In this document: in pieces, positions 45,638 to 57,251 of the stretch
Position numbering within the stretch: position 1 is the stretch's first letter
How the letters are laid out: each line of letters begins with the position of its first letter
Source of the DNA: Microdochium bolleyi
Taxonomy: Eukaryota > Ascomycota > Sordariomycetes > Xylariales > Microdochiaceae
Assembly: GCA_001566295.1 (NCBI GenBank)
Contig: KQ964249.1
Location: 2,170,001-2,234,000 of the forward strand
Reading direction: 5' to 3'
Length of the DNA stretch: 64,000 nt
Translations under genes and position numbers: made by a program
Notes under the pieces: model-generated
Database searches by the model: none
What the model was told of the DNA's origin: nothing
The model's input: the letters and a program-made list of their open reading frames with translations, nothing else

Positions 45638-45964
45638 ATGCTCGGCAGACGAACCTCGCCTCCTCCCCTCGATGCCATCACGCATCACCCAACGCCCGAC
45701 AAGGACCCGCTCCAACACGCGACAGCACAGCCAAGCTCACAGACAAGAAACCCCATCGTACCCCCTTACCCGCGCCAATGCCGGCGACACGCCGCCTCGA
45801 CGATCCACTCTCAAGGCCCGCCCGAGCGGGATACTCGACACACTGGTCCCGTGTCAACACGGCAACCGACAGACAGACGCGCACGCGACCTCGGCAACCG
45901 TGAAGCTGCAGGCGCGGCCAGCAGCGTCAGGACCTTGGAGGCCGCAGTTCCAGGTTCGAGGTAG
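45638..45964 (+). CDS. Doubtful small orphan ORF
   Basis: An open frame of 108 codons behind a pyrimidine-rich stretch and an AT-rich GGTTAAATAG at about 45568. The product is Pro/Thr/Arg-rich with no predicted domain. Two other frames of the same stretch are also open (45477-45971 and 45604-45903), which argues that composition alone explains it. It could equally be part of the leader of an unseen transcript diverging from the reductase. I include it because of its promoter-like setting; the coding claim is weak. Confidence 0.15.
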   Translation: MLGRRTSPPPLDAITHHPTPDKDPLQHATAQPSSQTRNPIVPPYPRQCRRHAASTIHSQGPPERDTRHTGPVSTRQPTDRRARDLGNREAAGAASSVRTLEAAVPGSR

Positions 45965-47674
45965 GTCATAGGCAGGATCGTCCACCAGAGCCTGCATCAC
46001 GCAAGAAGAGACGCCCTGGTGGCACACCTGCCGAGCAGCCAGTCAGGGACTGCTAAGCGAAGTTCCGACGCGCCGACTCTGCGACTTATAGCGCAAAGAC
46101 TTCGAGTGCATGAAAGCCTGTGTCAGTCTCTGCTCGCATACAAGTGTTGTTGACTTGGGAGGCATGTGTGGTGCCGGCTTGCGCACCTTCTGAAAGCCAG
46201 TGCACGCGCGCCAATCACATGTTGTGCTGATGGAGGCTCCACGGTGCATCTGCCCAATCAGACCGTGGGGTCGGGTGTAAGTGGCTCATTGGGATCGCAA
46301 GTTGAACATTGTCGTTGCTGTTTCTGTCCATTCGAATTCGCTCATCTTTCGGAGCTGGATCCTGCCACAGAGTCGTTCTCACGTTTTATGTTCTGGCACG
46401 TACGGTGCCAGGATAGGGAAACTCGAGGGTGGGTCATTCCCATAAACTTGGGCACGGAGGCGAGAGATCAGAACATGCCGAGAAGACACAGAGAAGTCTA
46501 CCCAGGTAGAAGAAATGCTTGCCGGCAATAGGCTCTCATAGAAAGGATGGCACAAAGATCTATGGAAGCAGAGAAAGACCAGAGTTCACCGCCCACAAAT
46601 GGCTCGGAAATGTCAAGGGGCGCTTTCAAGGCTGAACTTCCGGTACTTCCAGTCATGGAGAACCAGAAACAAGCCGTGTTAGCTGCGAGCTAGTCTATCT
46701 CGTATGAAGCCTCAGACCTCTGGGTGACCAACACCCGCCGCAATGCCTCAAAACATTAACAACATCCAACTCAAGGAGACGGCCCAGACGTTCCATTGTT
46801 ACAGAGTAAGCGTGCGATATGATAACAGTTGAAGCAAGTTTTCTTACTTGGAGAGGCGAGATACCCAAATATTCTCATAACTGTACCCACACTGAACTGT
46901 CGATCGGGTTGGAACCATTGCTATTGTGGTTGTTACCCTCTCTTGTTCCGATTTCGGCAGCCGCCCTTTCTGGAAAATAATGATTGTGGACACAAGTTGA
47001 GAGGAATGATACCCCATATCTCAAGTTGATAGCTGAACATGTAAGAGGCAGCACACGTGCCCCATCTCGATTTCGGAAGTCGGGAGTCGGCACCGCAACC
47101 ACTCAATTTTGACTGCAAATTCTGTATCCGTGCATAGCTGTTGCCCTCTCTGCCGCATGCTACTCTCGGCTGCAAGCAAGTCCCTGTTAGTTGTACCACT
47201 ACCAAGAAGCAGACCAGCAAGTAAAGTCTTGGCATGACGGACAACGTGCTTCAAGGAACAAGCCCCAGTGGTCCGAATCCTCGAGTCTTTCTCCATACCG
47301 GCCCCCCCTTCGACCCTTGCAGCCCTGCCACACCAGCAGCGGGATGATCGCCAGGGGTGCGTGACGCTCTCGGCGCTCCGCTCCACTAGCAAGCGGTCGC
47401 TGGTCGAGATCGAGCTGCCCTTTTGGGAAAGTCGGCCTGCTTACACGGCATCACATCAACATGACAAGCGATATTAGATGGTGACTTGGGGCAAAACTCG
47501 CTTCTGTCTTCATGCGGCACAGGCGGGCTTTATCGGAAGGACTTCGGTCAGGGAGGGTCCTTGAGGCTCTCTCACGGATCAATCCGAAGGAACGTGGGCT
47601 TGGCGAGTGACATGGGCAGCTACTGTGCCCTTCGGAGGTGTGACAGGAAAGACCTCATGGAGTAGAAAGACGAA
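45965..47674. other. Intergenic region before the alkaline phosphatase
   Basis: About 1.7 kb without a recognisable gene. It holds one CACGTG (47054-47059) and two AACGTG elements (47243-47248 and 47591-47596). These fit the core of Pho4/NUC-1 sites used in phosphate starvation, and the next gene is a phosphatase, but such six-base sites are frequent. No repeat or RNA gene is seen. Confidence 0.5.
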
Positions 47675-47682
47675 TATAAATA
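47675..47682 (+). promoter_or_regulatory. TATA box of the alkaline phosphatase
   Basis: TATAAATA, an exact match to the consensus, 143 bp before the start codon of the phosphatase. Consensus TATA boxes in fungi are more common at regulated than at constitutive genes. Confidence 0.7.
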
Positions 47683-47775
47683 TCACGCTGCGAAGTCTTC
47701 TGTGACAGTTCACGGGGCCCCGTGCCGTTCTCGTCGCCAGGAGCCTTGATCTCTCTCCTCCCATAACACGCCGCG

Positions 47776-47802
47776 CCTCGCCTCGCTTCGCTTCGCCTCG
47801 CC
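47776..47802 (+). repeat. Degenerate YTCGC pentamer repeat in the leader
   Basis: Five to six tandem units of CTCGC or TTCGC in the presumed 5' UTR of the alkaline phosphatase, ending about 20 bp before its start codon. Short and imperfect. Confidence 0.8.
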
Positions 47803-47824
47803 CACTACTAAGCCCCGGATCAAG

Positions 47825-49544
47825 ATGCGCTACTCGCTCGCCCTGCTCGGCGGCGGCCTGCTGGTCGCCTCCCAGACCGCTTCCGCGACATGGCTGTTCC
47901 CCTCGGCCAAGAATTTCATCTACATCGTGCCGGACGGCTTCGGCCCGGCCTCGCAGACCATGGCGCGCGACTACGTCTCGCTGCTGCGCAACGGCGAGAA
48001 CCCCAAGCGGCCCGTGAGCTACCAGCTGCCCGCCGACAAGCTCGTCATCGGCAACGTCCGCACGCACGCCAGCGACAACCTCATCACCGACTCCGCGGCG
48101 TCCGCCACGGCGTTCGGCTGTGGCGTCAAGACGTACAACAATGGTGAGCCGCTCTTCAGCAGCCAAGGAGGGGGGTTGTGACTTTGCTGACGTTGGACTT
48201 GTCCGCTCCAGCTATCGCCGTTGACGACAACGGTCAGCCTGTCGGCAGCATCCTCGAGGCTGCTAAGCTCAAGGGCCTGTCGACCGGCCTGGTCGTGACC
48301 TCGACGATCAACCATGCGACTCCCGCCTGCTACGCTGCCCACGTCGCCCATCGCAACTCGTACGAGAAGATCGCCGAGCACGAGATCGGCTACTCTCACC
48401 CGCTGGGTCCCATGGTCGACATCCTGCTAGGAGGTGGCAGATGCTACTTCAAGCCCAAGTCGGACCCGACTTCCTGCCGAAAGGATGACGTTGATCTGTT
48501 CGGCTTCGCCAAGAAGAAGGGTTACCGCGTGATGCAGGACCGGGCTGCTTTCGACGAGCTCAAGAAGGGCACCAGCAAGGCTGCAGACCTGCCCTACATC
48601 GGTCTCTTCAACGATGGTAGGTTGAAAGCACGGTGATACGCGGTGTTCATTGTGCAAGGCTAATGATACACAGACCAGATGATGTACGAGATCGACCGCT
48701 CGCGCAAGCCGGAGCAGGAGCCATCGCTGCTGGAGATGGTTGAGACCGCACTGAACTCGCTCGAGCGGGCCACTAAATGGCCCTGGAACAAGGGCTACTT
48801 CCTGATGATCGAGGGTAGGTACATTATCGTCCTGAAGCCCGGGCGTCTCGCGCTCGCTGCAGGAACTTCGACCACTTCCTTAGCTCGTAACTGACACGAA
48901 GTTGCCTTGTAGCTAGCCGAATCGACCACGCCGGTCATGCCAATGACCCCGCCGCACACGTTCAGGACATCATCATGTACAACGATGTCATGCAGTTTGT
49001 CAAGGAATGGATCGACAAGCACCCCGACACTGTGATGATGTCTGCCGCCGACCACGAGTGTGGCGGTCTGACCTTAAACGGCTTCAACCCTCTGCCCCTG
49101 AAGAGCGTCTCCATGTCCATCGAGGAAGTCGAGCGGCTCTGGAAGGCATACAATGGCACCGATCGCCGCGATTACCTCGCCCAGACAATTCTCCCGGGTT
49201 ACGGACTCGCTGGCCTGAGCAACAGTGACATTGACTCGATCCTCGCCAAGAATAACCTCGGATCTGACCTGACCGCCAGGCTGAGTAAGAAAGCAGGTGT
49301 GAACTGGTCCACCGGCGGTCATACTGCTTCGGACATCACCCTGTACGGGTACGGGAACGGCTGGAGAGGCAACGATTTGCGCTCCTCGATGGCGGGTAAC
49401 TGGGATAACACCGAGCTGCCCAAGTACATTGAGGGCGCGCTTGATCTGAAGATGAGTGACGTGACAAAGAAGTTGAGGGCCGCCGGTAGTGCCTGGGTCG
49501 GCAAGCGGAGCTTCGATGGTCCCGACCACGTACACAAGCACTGA
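47825..49544 (+). CDS. Alkaline phosphatase, secreted or vacuolar
   Basis: Four exons, 47825-48143, 48212-48616, 48674-48814 and 48913-49544, each intron splitting a codon after its first base, give 498 residues. The enzyme hydrolyses phosphate monoesters and belongs to the zinc/magnesium alkaline phosphatase fold. Residues 1-22 form a signal peptide or membrane anchor with a likely cut after TASA. The first metal ligand is D37 in IVPDGFG, and the Ser nucleophile is S90 in TDSAASATAFGCG. Further metal sites follow: HATPACYAAHV, EASRIDHAGHAND, the loop SAADHECGG, and STGGHTASD near the end. The short N terminus suits a cleaved secretory signal better than the long cytosolic tail of yeast Pho8, so secretion is as likely as the vacuole. 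The context (TATA box, CACGTG/AACGTG elements) suggests phosphate control. Its end is 136 bp from that of SEH1. Confidence 0.93.
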
Positions 49545-49680
49545 ATGAAGTGGATCAAGTCGTGATGTACGAGGCCGGCCTTTAGTCCTTTCATACAAAA
49601 TAGCCTAAGCCTGCTGAGCATTCGTGATGCTGTTCGCTGCGGGAATTGGCGCAGTGGCCAATGCGAGCCGGTCGCGTGTA

Positions 49681-51013
49681 TCAAGGAGTCGCCATACGAG
49701 CTTTCATCATGCCAAGCTCCGAGCTCTTCGCCCATGTGCCAGAAGGGGTCTGACGGTAGCACATGAGCTTGCCTTCATCACCCACACTGCCCAGGATCTG
49801 GCCATCGTCATCAAAATCAACCCGCCAGACGGGAGACTTGTGGGCGCCAAGCTTGGAAAGTTCCCTGACCGTGTGGTGGATCTGCCCGGGTTGGCCAGTA
49901 GCTGTCCGTTCACCATGGTTGCCAGACTTGTCAAGTTCTGCTCTGATGCCAGATGCTGCTTGGGCTTGTTTTCGCAGTGCTGCGATCTTAGCACTGCCGT
50001 TGTGGTCGTCGGACTTTGTGCCGCCCGTCACATCTGCAACGGACCAGGTCTTGCCATCGTCCTTGTCAAAGGGCGTGTCGATGCGAAATACGCGCACAAA
50101 TCCATCCTGGCAGGCTGTTGCAATCATATCGTATCCCCGAAAGTTGCCCGGCGCCCAAGCCACATCGCGGACCAGCCCCTTGTGCGCTTCGATCTCGACC
50201 GCAAGGTAGAATTCCCGCGCCTTGACAGCGGCGCCGAAGGAACTGGTAACGATATCGCGGGTCCGGAAGAGCCTGACGGTGGTCATTCCTGCCACCACCA
50301 GACTCAATGCGTCGGTAGGAACGCCCGCACGCAATGCCGTGTAGCAGACCTCTGGGTTTGGGTCAAAGGCGACCTTGAAGCACGTCTCCTCGCCACGATT
50401 GGGCTTCGGGCATGCTTGGAAGTCGTCGACTTTGGCGTAATCGGTGAGGATCTCGGGTTCTTCGCTCTCGTTGACCGTCAAGTGCCCGTCGGCAGCGAGC
50501 AGCGCGAAGTAGGTGTGTCGAGTCTCGTCGTTGTACTTGACAGAGAAGGATCGGAATGGTGCTTTGCCGGACCGTTGCTCGACGGCGGCTTTGGCGTTGC
50601 CGCCTCGAGAGCTGAAGCGCCTGCCTGGTGCGGCAGAAGGGTCTTCGGCCCAGAGCTTGAAGCGGCCCTCGATGCCGAGCGAGGCCAGCAGATTCGGGTA
50701 GACGGTCGGAGGAAGCCATTGAAGCTGTGCAAGACGTGCGCCGGTAAGCAATGAGAGCCTGGACATTCGCTGAGTGAAGTGCGCTCACCTCTAGGATCTC
50801 ACCGCCGTGGGCACTCCAATGGTCGCAGAGACGCCAGGTAGCATCCTTGTGACGATTGAACACTCGGATCTTGCCGTCGACGGAGCCAGTCGCGCAGCGA
50901 TCGCCGTAGGCATTGAAGGCGATGGCCTGGACAATATCCTTGTGGCCATGCTGGATGATGTCGAAGACATTGCGTTCTTGGCCCGGGCCAACCTCAGCTA
51001 AAGTGGCAGACAT
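49681..51013 (-). CDS. SEH1: Nucleoporin Seh1, WD40 protein
   Basis: Two exons, 50789-51013 and 49681-50724, joined across a 64-bp intron, give 422 residues. Seh1 is a beta-propeller of the Nup84 (Y) complex of the nuclear pore and also a subunit of the SEA complex that regulates TORC1 at the vacuole. The N-terminal blade shows HGHKDIVQAIAFNAYGDRCA and GSVDGKIRVFNR, and the next begins SAHGGEILELQW once the intron is removed. Further blades are visible at GIEGRFKLWAED, AHKGLVRDVAWAPG, ACQDGFVRVFRID and AHKSPVWRVDFDDDGQILG, closing with GDEGKLMCYRQTPSGTW. An earlier acceptor (CCAG, 30 bases from the donor) gives an intron too short to be real. The basic tail suits the mould proteins. It is transcribed towards the alkaline phosphatase, with only 136 bp between the two stop codons. 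Confidence 0.92.
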
Positions 51014-52663
51014 GACGTAGCGAGCTCGTTGCGGAGGCGCATGTCGGTGACCTTTGGTGGTTGAAGGTGGGTGTGATGGCGGCCGAAGGGATGTGCACTT
51101 AAGCTCTGGGGAGCTCCCCGCCAAATCTGACGATTGCAGCCACCCCTGTCTTCGAGGTCTGTCTTTACCCATGGCGCACTGCCGACTGATCGTTTGGCTG
51201 CGTTCTTCACAACCATATTTCACCACCGTAGTAAACGCGACTTTCCTAATCCCTCTGGACCTCTGGACCTCTGGACCTCTGGACCTCTGGACCTCTGGTT
51301 GAGATTATGTACCTGCGTACCTTAAGTATGGTTACAAACTAAATTGCGTAGAGAAATTTCGCGTCTGCTCAGCAAAGTAGTCCAGTCCTTCACTTTAGTA
51401 AGTGGGAAGGTATGCTTCGCGTACTTGACAGCGAGCGCTCTCAGAACGAGGCCCCTGCTGGCGTGAAGAGCAACAATCATGCTCTGATCGGGAACTCCCT
51501 GAAGGAAGAGAATCACGTCCACGCTCATTATCTGTGAAACTCGAGCGCCCCGCGGAGGCGTGTTTAAGCCCAAAGTTTGTGTAGGTATCTAGCATTTTAA
51601 CTTGTGCCTGTCCCTTGACAGAGGAATCTCGTTTCCGTGCCAGATATGAGCTAACAGGGGAGCACCATCACCGGTTCTGTTCGTCTCTTGGCACATCAGT
51701 TCAGAGAAATGGTAAACGTCAAGTAATGATTGCTCCGCTTTGTCCTTCGTAGGCGTCCCCTAGCACATGTGGATGGCGTTCCAGATGCTCGCCCGTGCCT
51801 CGAGAATAACCATCTTCTTTGCCGGTAGGAGCTACTCTTGAATCAGCAATGTCGCTTTGTGGTCATTATCAAGCATGGACACATTGGAAGGGAGATGAAA
51901 CATTGGGCGCTATCGTCCTTCCCAAATACCTTCTTAGTCTAATGGTGTCAGATCCAGAGGTGTCACACGTCCTACCCAATTGTTCAGAACCTCATGCTAT
52001 TAGCATTGAAATCACATCTCTGAGTGTAGTCTGGGGAGTCGTTGATGTGGGGGCGAGTAGAGAAGGGCATGCTTAGCTGTCTACTTGAAGGGGAACCTGG
52101 CTTGATTGAACACTCCGGCTTGTATATCGTACGCTTAGATGTGGTCACGCAGAGCTTCTTCACCCTGTAGGATATTAAGTCCATGGAACAGCTCAATCAA
52201 GTAGTTATCGAGCGAACATAACCCAGCGCAGCTCGTCCGGATGGCAACGTCTCCTACTTCACGTCATGTTCGCAGGGTAATGGAGAACCTAGTTGGCTCT
52301 CCCTCTCGTCGTAAGGAGCATGTTAGTAAGGCGCTGAACTCAGCCCAGCGCGGTAGTCTTTGAGGAGATCCTGCCTCATTGTCACATCCGTCAGCTGGTA
52401 TGCCAGAAGGAGTTCAAGCACCATTGCCATACATACATCTCACTACCACACACGGGATGATCCTGAGGGGTCAAGTCTGGCAGAAATCATAAAACTCCGT
52501 ATTTTGTGTCCTCCTCGTGCTCTTCTCATTGAATACCTCCTAAAACAACCTCTCCTTTTCGGCCTTCACGACCTAGTCCTGTATACTTAACTTCGCCCAA
52601 ACGCAGCTCAGGAGAATATCGTCTTGAGGTGAGAATATGTGACCACGTAACGAAGCTACTGAA
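51014..52663. other. SEH1 promoter and gene-free spacer
   Basis: A 1.65 kb stretch between SEH1 and the 3' end of eIF5B, both on the minus strand. The first few hundred bp are the SEH1 promoter with a CCTCT minisatellite. From about 51300 the sequence is richer in A and T, with no codon-biased open frame; it may contain the eIF5B 3' UTR near its end and decayed DNA in between. A GTACCTTAAGTATGG motif occurs at 51317-51331. Confidence 0.55.
51252..51298 (+). repeat. 8-bp minisatellite, unit CCTCTGGA
   Basis: Six units of CCTCT in exact 8-bp register with GGA spacers, about 240 bp upstream of the SEH1 start codon. It shares core and period with the array at 43573. Confidence 0.95.
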
Positions 52664-55600
52664 CTAGATGTCGAAGGTGGGCTTAAGCTTCACGATTAAA
52701 CTCCAGTCGTCGTTGGTCATTTCTGCGCGGTAAAAGTCTAGAATCATCTGTGCGTTAGTATTCATACTTTGTGTTATGATGACGGAACACTTACCCTTCA
52801 GTGTGTCAATCGAGGCTCTGCTGATGAGAGAGTAGAGTAAGTCGCTCTCCTCGAGGTGACGGCCGTACGTCGGCTGACTGCTACCCATCTCAATCTTGAC
52901 AGCGACCGAAGGCTGGCCCTTCTTGCAGACAGGAAGCTGCTTGTGGTCTCGCTCGATAGAAGTTCTGCAAAGAATTAGCGCTTGGTCACAATCCGCTGGC
53001 AGTCGACAAAAGTCCACTTACACTCTACCAATGCTGATGATCTCCTTCTTGCCCTCCGAGTTGTTCTTGACGGCAGCGATAGGAGTGTTGATTCGTAGCG
53101 AGCCCTCGATGACATCGACACCAATAACAATGGGTCCAGTCTTGTTGAAAACGGCCACAGGCCTGAGGACGCACGGGAAAACTGCCAACATCTTCGACTC
53201 CTCTTTCTTCTTTTCAAGTCTTTCGGCCATATGCTTCGTGAAGGCGTCGAATAGATGGTATATGATATCGGCGGAGAAAACACGCACGCCCTGCTCGTCA
53301 GCGTATGACTGAGCATCTTTGTCAACCTTGACGTCGAAGCACAGCATGACGGCGTGGTCGGGCGACTTCTCCAGCATGGCGGCACACTGCATGACATCGC
53401 GCTTGAAGACAGGACCGATACCGATATTGGCGACGGGGATCTTCATGTCCTTCAAGAAGTCCAGCAGCGCCTCTAGCGAACCCAGGGTTGAGGCCTGCAC
53501 GCTGACGCCGCGACCAGACTTGGTGACACGAGCGAGCAGCTTGCCGACATCTGCCTCGACCTCGTCGATGAGGTCGTCCTCGTCATCGTCGGGGCCGACA
53601 ACAAGCAGACGCGAACCAGCGATGGCGCCCTCGAGACCGGGCGCGCTGATCTTGACACCCATAGCGGCCTTGACCTCCTTGTTATGCACGTATTGTGATT
53701 TGACACGGAGCTCCTTCATCACGGCAGGTGTCAGGAGCGCACGGATGTTCGTCACGATCGCGCCTTCCGTTCCTGCCACCACAATACGGTCGCCTTCGCG
53801 CAGGATACCATTGGACAAGATGACGTCGATAGTCATGCCGAAACCCTCGATGGCCTTGACTTCGAGAACGGTGGCTTGAACCTCGGACAGGTACATGAGA
53901 GAGCCAACCATCCTCTCCTGGGTGAGCTGAAGAATCAGCTTGAGCATGTCGGGGATACCCTCGCCAGTGTGGGCCGACGTGGGGATGAACGAGACGTTCT
54001 TGGACAGAGACTTGTTCTCGTAGAAGAGTTCCGAGTTGAAACCTTGCTCAGCAAAGGCAAGCTTGGTCTGCTCGAGACGGTTCCTGAACTCGTTCTGGAC
54101 GCCCTTGTTCTGGAGCGCCAAACTCTCCTGGAAGCCGTTGTTGGCAACCATCTTCCAGCCGTAGAGACGATCGATCTTGTTGAGAGCAACGACGAAAGGA
54201 GTCTTGCGGTCACGGAGGAGCTTCATGGACTCGAGAGTCTGGGGCTCGAGGCCATGCATAATGTCGACAACCAAGATGGCAATGTTACAGAGCGAAGAAC
54301 CTCTTGAACGCAAGTTGGAGAAGGACTCGTGACCAGGCGTATCGATGATGAGAAGACCAGGGACCTTGAACTCGAACGAGCCGTCGCGGTTGACGACGGC
54401 AGTCTTTTGCTTGATGGCGTCGACGGGGAAGTATGTGGCACCGATCTGTTGTGTGATACCACCAGCTTCGCCCTCCTGAACATTGGTCTGGCGAATCTTG
54501 TCGAGCAACTTGGTCTTTCCGGTATCGACGTGACCCAGGATACAGCAAATAGGAGATCGGAGGTTGTCCTTGGACCGAGCGGCAAGAGCAGCCTGGTGAG
54601 CCTTCTCTTTACGCTCAGCGGCCTCCTTCTTGCGCTTCTCCTCGGCGAGTCTGGTGGCTGTCATCTTCTCGTCCTCCTCAGAGTCCTCGTCCGAATCCTC
54701 ATCCGAGTCTTCCTCCGAGTCGTCGTCGTTCTTGGCGCCAGCCTTCGGCCGCGAGGGGAGATCCTTGGTCTCTTCGTCTGAGTCGGCGTCCCAGCTTTCC
54801 TTGGTGTCCTCATCGGATGCAGCGGCCTCCCAGTCGTCCTCAATCTCGTCAGCAGCGGCAGCCTCCTTAGCGGCTTTGGCGGCGATTTCGGCTTCAGCAG
54901 CCTCTCGGGCTGCCTTCTCCTCGGCCTCCTTTGCTGCAGCTTCTGCCTGGACTCTAGCACGTTCAGCAGCTTCAGCGAGAGCCTTCTCCTCCTCGGCCTA
55001 TCGTGATACTATGTCAGTAAATTTCTTGCGGTCCGCTGTAAGTCAGCATCGTTGGGCTGGAGCAGCTTACCTTCTTGTCGAGCTTGCCACCACGCTTCTT
55101 CTCGTAGGTGGGCTTCTTCTTCTCCTCACCGTCGCCAGCCGGGCCGACCTTGATACCGGCATCAAGCATCTGCTGGAGCTTGCGCTCGTTGCGCGCCTTC
55201 TCCTCCTTCTGCGCCTTGGTCATGAACTTGCCTTCCTTCTTGAGCTGCTCAATCTTCTCCTTCTCCCTCTGCTTCTTACGGGCTTTCTCTTCCTCTTTCC
55301 GCTTAGCCTCCTCGGCCTCCTTGCGCTCGATCTCCTCGAGCCGGGCCCTCTCTTCGGCGGATGCCTGCTCCATCGCCTCTTTCTGCTTGCGGAGCTCTTC
55401 TTGTTGCTTTTGGATGGCGAGAAGGTGTGCTGGAATCTTCTTCTTCTTGCCACCGGCGTCGACGGCTGAGGCGGGCTCCGCCTCCTTCTTCTCCTCGACC
55501 TTGGCAGGCTCGGCCGCCTTAGCCGCAGGAGCCGGCGTGGTCTTCTTCTTCGAGGCCTGTCCGATAAAGATGACTTGTTAGCAGGCATTTCTTGAGAATT

Positions 55601-56135
55601 CCTTTGGCCTCATGAGATGCCTCGCGAGGGAGAGACTACGCACCTGCTCCTTCTTTCTCTGCTTCTCACGCTCCTTCTTGAGCTTCTCCTTCTCGGCCTT
55701 AGTGAGCATGCGGCCGCCCTCAGCGTCATCGTCATCGCCACCAGCAGCAGCAGCGGCGCCTCCCTTCTTGTTGTTCTGCTTGCCGCCCGGCTTGCCGCCC
55801 TTGCCCTTCTTCTCGGGCATGGCGAACTCGTCGTCCATCGAGGCCTCGACGGGCGCCGCGGGCGCGGGCATGGCAGGCTCGTCGCTGGCAGCGGGCGCAT
55901 CCTCGCCCTCGACGAAGTCCTCAACAATGCCCTTCTTCTTCCTCCGCTCGCGGTTCTTGCGCATCATGGCCATCAGGCCGCCGCCGCCAGCCTCGTCGCC
56001 GTCCTCATTGTTGGCGTCGCCGCCCTCGGCAGCGGCCGCGTCCTCGGTGGCGTTGTTGGTCGGCGCGATCGACTCGCCGAGCTCGGCCTCCCAGTCGTCG
56101 TCGGCCTTCTTGTTCCCCTTCTTCTTGGGCGGCAT
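52664..56135 (-). CDS. FUN12: Translation initiation factor eIF5B
   Basis: Five exons, 55644-56135, 55071-55556, 53022-54997, 52795-52964 and 52664-52737, all in phase, give 1065 residues. eIF5B is the GTPase that joins the 60S subunit to the initiation complex, in the cytosol. The first 470 residues are the usual charged, Lys/Glu- and Ala-rich region with acidic Ser clusters. The GTPase domain is complete: GHVDTGKT at 481-488, DTPGHE at 545-550 and NKID at 599-602. Domains II-IV follow, and the last exon supplies the final helix (MTNDDWSLIVKLKPTF). For intron 4 the acceptor must be TCTAG (57-bp intron). The CACAG ten bases earlier would shift the frame and lose that conserved C-terminal helix. 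In intron 3 the branch GCTAAT is clear. The length agrees with mould homologues. It lies tail-to-head before SEH1 on the same strand, 1.65 kb away. Confidence 0.95.
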
Positions 56136-57251
56136 GTTGGGCGGTTGGGTGCTTCGTTTGTCGTCGGTGGGTTACCGGAAACTTTCTGTGTGCGGATCCG
56201 TGTGGATCTGGGAAGCTGACCAGGTCGCTGTTTCGCTCTGGAGATATCTTAGTATCTCGAGAACTAGTGGCGACGGAAAAGTGTCAACGTTTCGAAAGCG
56301 CCGGATGAACGGGTCTCGAAAGTGGTGCACGCCGGGAGGATGACAGTTGTCAAAACGTGGTGTGTCCTTGTCAACCTGTGACGAAAGGTGGGAAGATGTG
56401 AAAAGAGAGAGGGACGGAAGAGGAGAGGCTAACAAGAAAAGTCCCACGTCCGTTGTTTGACCCTTGAGAGGGAGGGGGCGAGCGGAGTACCTGCGAGCTG
56501 AGTGGGATGGGATGGCTTGGGATAACTTTCCAGGATCGAGGGATTGCTCCAAAGGTGGGGTGGCCCGGATGGAAACGTCGCCCTCTACATGTACACAATT
56601 TTCGATCACGGCTCTCTCATGGCTTGCTTGTTGCAGGCCATAGATTTGAAGGAGGTCCTACTGATCATATGATCTTCGACGGGTGGCACACTTGCATGTC
56701 TGACTCACTCAGCTGCTGCAAATCGTCGACAGAGCTTGGGGCGATTTTGTGCTTTGCGGACTTTAGCGGGGACATTTCACAGCTAACCGTCAGACATCCG
56801 CATAAGCATTCAAGATTTTGGCTCTGATATTCAGTCTTTGCGTATGTCGCCAACTTGTCTTCCGACCACTTCACGGCTCAGAGCAGTCCCTCAAGGTCGG
56901 CGAGCTTCCTCTCGTGCTGTCCTGTCCTCCGTGAGAGTGGTGGGGCGTGGAATTGCAAGCCGCAGCTCCATGACGTCCCGTCCACGCACAGTCGTGGAAA
57001 TTGTGCCAAAGTGCAATAAGCGATATCGATAAGAGCTGCTGGGCGGGCTTGCTCCAAGTCGGCTCTCGGCGGATGAAGAATCCGCCCGCATGCTCTAGCG
57101 TCCGGAGTGTACATGAACCATTGAATCAACAACTGTCAAGATGGCAGAACTGTGACGAATTAAAGCAATGTGCTGGCACATTGAGACATTGAGTTTGGGC
57201 TCCATCCTTTTGCCAACTCCTACGATCGTTGGTTTGCTGCAGACTTGTATT
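56136..57251 (-). other. eIF5B promoter and ARG2 3' flank
   Basis: A 1.1 kb spacer between two minus-strand genes. The part near 56136-56500 is A/C/T-rich on the coding strand and is the likely eIF5B leader and promoter; no clear TATA box is seen, as is usual for translation genes. The part near 57252 holds the ARG2 3' UTR. No other gene is seen. Confidence 0.65.

Noticed and set aside
50759..50788. 30-bp intron in SEH1 ending at the first CCAG
   Set aside because: Too short for a fungal intron; the acceptor at 50725 gives 64 bp, keeps the frame and restores the WD40 blade.
55612..56343. 243-codon plus-strand frame opposite eIF5B exon 1
   Set aside because: Low-complexity Ser/Ala/Pro translation antisense to the charged eIF5B N terminus.
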